Source: Maricaulaceae bacterium (GTDB lineage: Bacteria; Pseudomonadota; Alphaproteobacteria; Caulobacterales; Maricaulaceae). From it: DNA of 64,000 bases. The notes beneath the pieces were generated by a model. The model made no database searches and was not told where the DNA came from. It saw only the letters and a program-made list of their open reading frames with translations. The position numbers and the translations under genes are program-made. The stretch is from assembly GCA_026126205.1 (NCBI GenBank), contig JAHCJP010000001.1:124001-188000 (forward strand). The letters run 5' to 3'. Positions 62,765 to 64,000 of this stretch are shown here, piece by piece (position 1 is the stretch's first letter; every line of letters begins with the position of its first letter).

Positions 62765-63886
62765 TCAGTATCCGTTGATCTTCGCCAGACGGTCGGCGTG
62801 GAAGCGGTCGTCGCCGAGGAATTCCCCCGCCGCCTGCGCGCGCTTGTAGAAGAAGCCGATGTCGAACTCGTCGGTCATGCCGACGCCGCCGAACATCTGG
62901 ATCGCCTCACTGGCCGACAGCCGCCCGGCCGCTGTCGCCTTGGCCTTGGCCGCGGCGCACCACATCGGCGCGTCCGGGGTTCCGGCGTCGAGCGCGGCCA
63001 GCGCCTTGAAGGCCAGCGACCGGGTCAGCTCCAGCTCGCTGTGCAGATGCGCGGCGCGGTGCTGCAGCCCCTGGAAGGTCCCGATCACCCTGCCGAACTG
63101 CTGGCGCTGTTTCAGGTAATCCAGCGTGGCGTCGAACGCGGTCTCGCCCGCCCCCAGCAGCTCCGCCGACAGGCAGGCGCGGCCGGTCTCCAGCGCCGCG
63201 TCCAGCGCCTTCTGCGCCGCCTCGCCGCTGCTCATCAGCGCGCCGCCGTCCAGCTTCACATCGTTCAGCGTCAGGTCGGCGGCGTAGCGGCTGTCGACCA
63301 GCGCGCGGGCGTCAGTGCTGGCGCCCTCCGCCTTCGCTTCGACCAGGAACAGCGCGACCTCGCCGTCCAGCATGGCGGAGACGACGAAAGCGTCGGCTGC
63401 GTGGCCTTCGGGGATATGGCGTTTGACGCCGGAAAGGCGGAAGCCGTTGCCGTCGCGCACGGCGCTGGCGTCTATCGCGGCCGGATCATGCCGGGGGCGC
63501 TCGTCAGCGGCCAGCGCATAGATGCGCTCCCCGCTAGCGATTTTCGGCAGATGCTCGGCCTTGTGCGCGTCGGTCCCGCCCTCGCGGATGGCGACGGCGG
63601 CCAGCACGGCGCTGGACAGGAAGGGAGAGGCGACTAGGCTGCGCCCCATCGCCTCACTGATCAGACCGGCGCCGACGGCGCCGAAGCCGATGCCGCCATG
63701 CTCTTCCGGCACGAGTACGCCCAGCCAGCCCATTTCGGCCATGCCGGACCACAGCTGGCGCGAAAACCCGTCGGGGTTCTTCTCGTCGCGCAGCCGGCGC
63801 AGTTCCGACACCGGCGACTTCTCGGCCAGGAACTCGCGCGCGGCGTCGCGCAGCATCGCCTGTTCTTCTGAGAGTTTGAATGACAT
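62765..63886 (-). CDS. Acyl-CoA dehydrogenase family protein
   Basis: 373 residues, ACAD fold: MSFKLSEEQAMLRDAAREFL, GLISEAMGRSLVASPFLSSA, QFGRVIGTFQGLQHRAAHLH, and IQMFGGVGMTDEFDIGFFYK. Compared with canonical members the middle beta part is shortened and the usual catalytic Glu is not obvious. Such proteins often form heteromers with the ACAD coded next to them, which here is the partial gene at 63905. The substrate is not clear (fatty acid or steroid side chain). Confidence 0.85.
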   Translation of the reverse strand: MSFKLSEEQAMLRDAAREFLAEKSPVSELRRLRDEKNPDGFSRQLWSGMAEMGWLGVLVPEEHGGIGFGAVGAGLISEAMGRSLVASPFLSSAVLAAVAIREGGTDAHKAEHLPKIASGERIYALAADERPRHDPAAIDASAVRDGNGFRLSGVKRHIPEGHAADAFVVSAMLDGEVALFLVEAKAEGASTDARALVDSRYAADLTLNDVKLDGGALMSSGEAAQKALDAALETGRACLSAELLGAGETAFDATLDYLKQRQQFGRVIGTFQGLQHRAAHLHSELELTRSLAFKALAALDAGTPDAPMWCAAAKAKATAAGRLSASEAIQMFGGVGMTDEFDIGFFYKRAQAAGEFLGDDRFHADRLAKINGY

Positions 63887-63904
63887 GTCTGGGCGTCCCC
63901 GTCC

Positions 63905-64000
63905 TTAAGCGTCCGGCAGGCCAAGCACGCGCTTGGAGATGATGTTGAGCTGCACTTCCGTGGTGCCGCCCTCGATGGAGTTGGCGCGGCTGCGCAGCCA
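63905..64000 (-). CDS. Acyl-CoA dehydrogenase, C-terminal end only (runs off the window)
   Basis: The last 31 residues read WLRSRANSIEGGTTEVQLNI then ISKRVLGLPDA and TAA. EGGTTEVQLNIIS is the ACAD C-terminal motif. Upstream partner of the ACAD at 62765, 18 bases apart. Confidence 0.8.
   Translation of the reverse strand, partial: WLRSRANSIEGGTTEVQLNIISKRVLGLPDA

Overview
The window is high-GC DNA from an alphaproteobacterium. The signs are a MucR regulator, an LdtR-type MarR regulator, 5-aminolevulinate synthase (the C4 heme route), a pyruvate dehydrogenase E1-beta that carries its own lipoyl domain, the rib-nusB-thiL cluster and the bamE / CBP3-like chaperone / plsX-fabH-ihfA-merR neighbourhood. 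Several families of short palindromic repeats are scattered through it, some inside coding sequence. I cannot name the genus.

Positions 1 to about 20.7 kb are the early half and the start of the late half of a Mu-like transposable prophage, read right to left on the minus strand. The rightmost part (19.2-20.4 kb) holds the plus-strand lysogeny genes: a CI-type repressor and a zinc-ribbon protein. Two identical 12-bp operators separate them from the divergent early promoter. The early operon runs: small basic regulator, Rha-like antirepressor, ParB-like protein, several small proteins, a stand-alone Mu-type DNA-binding domain, DDE transposase A, ATPase B, DUF3164, a DnaA domain IV-like protein, GemA, and a Mor/C-family activator. 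Next come a lysis cassette (holin candidate, M15 endolysin, overlapping inner and outer spanins) and the packaging and head genes (DUF2730, gp26-like, DUF3486, terminase, DUF935 portal, gpF, protease, DUF2190). The window ends before the tail genes. Two nearly identical 27-bp sites, each with a perfect dyad, lie upstream of the lysis operon and of the protease gene. These are the places where phage Mu has its C-activated promoters Plys and PI, so I read them as late-activator sites. A 347-bp gene-free stretch beside PI lies about 18.8 kb from the left end, where Mu has its strong gyrase site.

From 20.9 kb the window is chromosome. Regions: an orphan lipoamide dehydrogenase; a secreted Cys-rich protein facing a sodium:solute symporter; nadE-gltX; ftsB; and the pdhA / NTF2-like / pdhB / pdhC / lpdA operon, with a perfect 24-bp palindrome at the pdhA start codon. 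Next are two secreted bactofilin-like proteins, a GFA-family protein, an AMP-dependent ligase, a tandem pair of small secreted proteins and a Sel1-repeat protein. Then hemB; a valine-catabolism operon (isobutyryl-CoA dehydrogenase, 3-hydroxyisobutyryl-CoA hydrolase, mmsB) interrupted by an AT-richer membrane-protein gene; ldtR; hemA; and mucR facing glyA.

glyA leads into nrdR-ribD(reductase only)-MITE-ribE-ribBX-ribH-nusB-thiL. The right part holds hppA (proton-pumping pyrophosphatase), bamE, a CBP3-like chaperone, plsX-fabH-ihfA-merR, tRNA-Pro(GGG), a PqiA-like protein and two acyl-CoA dehydrogenases, the last one cut by the window end.
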